20,948 nt of DNA from a virus. Location of the stretch: IMG/VR virus record IMGVR_UViG_3300032236_000821, positions 1-20,948 of that record. The stretch is one strand, 5' to 3'. Below are positions 19,688 to 20,948 of this stretch, one piece after another (within the stretch, counting starts at the first letter, position 1; the number at the start of each line of letters is the position of its first letter). Below the pieces are notes generated by a model that saw only the letters and a list, made by a program, of their open reading frames with translations, did not search any database and was not told the origin of the DNA. The position numbers and the translations under genes are program-made.

Positions 19688-20948
19688 CTATATGAATATT
19701 CTTGATGTTAGTAGGTTCATTAACCGCTCACGCTCTGCATCAGCAGCCTCTTTACCTTGTTCTTGCCGTATACGTTCCAAGTAGGCTTCTTTTTGTTTTC
19801 TCTCAAGTAATTTAAACTGATGTGCTTTCGACTTTGAAATCCTTTCAGAGTCTGAAGCATAACTGTTAGGGTCTCTAGCATCATATTTAAACCTACTAGT
19901 TACATCTTCATCATCCCATTTACTTAAACCTGTTTGTTTAAGCCCCAGTCCTGATGGGTCAAACCAAGACATAACTTGATGAGTTCTACCCTGATTTATA
20001 AACCCACCGTCATGCTGGAAGCCTTTCCATCCATGCTCAAGAGCAGATTCTTTTAATACGTTATTGTAGGGAGAACCAGCCATGAAGAAACCCCACCTAC
20101 TTTGTTGACCATCTTTCGTTAATCCATTTAGATGAGGTACATCACCACGATGTTGTAGCACACGGGTTCTACCTGTTCCACCTTCCATAGCATGGAACTG
20201 TTGTGCATGTGCTTTACTACTTTTAAGAATACGTTGATAAATTGTGTTAAACAACTTAGGGTCTTGAGAGGCTAGTGTTGGTCCGTCTGATTGAAGGTTA
20301 AGCATTTTATCTCTAGGGTCCATACCCTCTACTTCAAATACCTTAGTATTATCAACTGGGTCCGCGTTGTTAGTAACACCTGGTCTCACTCTTTGTCGGG
20401 TGTACGTTAATGCTACATCAGGGTCTGTTGTGGCAAACAAGTCTCCACCAGCAATATTATGACTAGTATCCGCTCGTAAACCTAGCTCAGAAGGAGTTTC
20501 AGTAGCTCCATGGAACATTTTACTTCTAGATATTAATCCTGATGGTAAATTAACGTTTGTTCTTGGGTTACTTAAAGAAGAAGCACGGCTTTCAGGAATA
20601 CCTATATCCTTTTGCGTATCACTAAGTGCCTTTACATCTCCAGATTTTTTAGCTACTTCTTTTGCTTTATAGTAGTCCTTTAGTGCTTTGCTAGGTTCTG
20701 TATGAGAAACTCTATCTGCTCTAGTAGTAGCAACCTGTCTAGCTTTATTGCCAGTAATAACATCAGGAGAGGTAACTCTTGGTGCACTATCAGTTTCATA
20801 ATGCTTAGTAACAGTACTGTATAAGCCTTCTGGGTCTCCAGTAACAGTACCGCTAGACTTATCAAGGTCGAACTTATTTTTAATAAATGGAACGCCTCTA
20901 GAAATACTATTTTTATGTAATACTTGAATGTCATGGTTACTCAGTTGG
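19688..20948 (-). CDS. C-terminal part of a large virion protein with ADP-ribosyltransferase-like motif (runs off right edge)
   Basis: The frame is open from the right edge to the TAG at 19688, giving 419 residues in the window. The ATG at 20518 is internal: the 143 codons upstream contain no stop and no in-frame ATG. Residues about 144-185 contain MFHGATETPSEL, then AGGDLFATTDPDVALTYT. Later come GWKGFQHDGGFINQGRTH and VMSWFDPSGLGL. The order His-Gly, F-x-T-x-D-x-x-x-A-x-x-Y, D-G-G...F-D-P resembles ADP-ribosyltransferase-like domains of large phage polyvalent proteins; His146 and Tyr182 would be the NAD-binding positions. The C-terminus is a charged helix (LLERKQKEAYLERIRQEQ). It is probably a multidomain internal or ejected virion protein, but the N-terminus is missing and activity is uncertain. 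Confidence 0.7.
   Translation of the reverse strand, partial: QLSNHDIQVLHKNSISRGVPFIKNKFDLDKSSGTVTGDPEGLYSTVTKHYETDSAPRVTSPDVITGNKARQVATTRADRVSHTEPSKALKDYYKAKEVAKKSGDVKALSDTQKDIGIPESRASSLSNPRTNVNLPSGLISRSKMFHGATETPSELGLRADTSHNIAGGDLFATTDPDVALTYTRQRVRPGVTNNADPVDNTKVFEVEGMDPRDKMLNLQSDGPTLASQDPKLFNTIYQRILKSSKAHAQQFHAMEGGTGRTRVLQHRGDVPHLNGLTKDGQQSRWGFFMAGSPYNNVLKESALEHGWKGFQHDGGFINQGRTHQVMSWFDPSGLGLKQTGLSKWDDEDVTSRFKYDARDPNSYASDSERISKSKAHQFKLLERKQKEAYLERIRQEQGKEAADAERERLMNLLTSRIFI

Noticed and set aside
1-20948. CRISPR array, tRNA, rRNA, insertion sequence or attachment site
   Set aside because: No regularly spaced repeats, cloverleaf with CCA-type acceptor stem, transposase motif or integrase-linked repeat was seen on either strand by reading.

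Overview
The window looks like the packaging, head, lysis and tail-fibre region of a tailed double-stranded DNA bacteriophage, or possibly a prophage. Every supported gene lies on the minus strand, so transcription runs from position 20948 down to 1. The evidence is a large terminase with Walker A, Walker B and nuclease motifs, an SPP1-gp6-like portal, a coiled-coil scaffold, an N4-gp56-like major capsid protein, collagen-like fibre proteins and a CHAP/NlpC-like cysteine hydrolase. No integrase, replication gene, tRNA or tape-measure gene is visible. With the adaptor-like neck gene directly followed by fibres, a short tail is plausible, but this is inference from a partial genome. Base composition is moderate, somewhat AT-leaning, and many genes have GGAG/AGGAG ribosome binding sites. 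The host cannot be named from the sequence; an aquatic bacterium, perhaps a low-GC actinobacterium, is only a guess.

Layout in the direction of transcription. (1) 20948-15360 is one gapless cassette. It holds the C-terminal part of a large protein with an ADP-ribosyltransferase-like motif, a 45-aa protein, a proline-rich 472-aa protein, a cysteine peptidoglycan hydrolase, an HNH protein, a charged 241-aa protein with tandem repeats, and six tiny basic proteins of 36-88 aa. Neighbouring genes are mostly joined by TAATG, TAGTG or TAGTATG junctions, so they are probably translationally coupled. (2) 15359-13239 is a separately framed unit: candidate promoter, a 634-aa protein of repeated beta modules, strong terminator. 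(3) 13123-12612 holds a membrane-anchored coiled-coil protein and a holin-like protein, ending in a terminator. (4) 12595-11337 holds four small overlapping genes, including a CxxC protein and a KTSC-domain protein. (5) 11306-4592 is the packaging and head module: terminase, two small proteins, portal, scaffold, major capsid and a small post-capsid protein, divided by hairpin terminators and candidate promoters. (6) 4517-1 is the neck and fibre module: an adaptor-like/beta/Ig fusion, two collagen-like proteins, an SGNH hydrolase carrying inserted beta modules, and the start of another collagen-like fibre protein at the left edge.

Points that basic ORF calling misses. The gene at the right edge has no in-frame ATG in its upstream part but stays open to the window end. 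Three clean small genes (45, 52 and 36 aa) fill the apparent gaps. Six starts should be moved downstream, one because the upstream start lies inside a terminator stem. The most unusual protein is the 748-aa SGNH hydrolase, whose catalytic blocks are separated by an inserted module that itself appears to carry a second inserted module. Related modules recur in the 634-aa protein.
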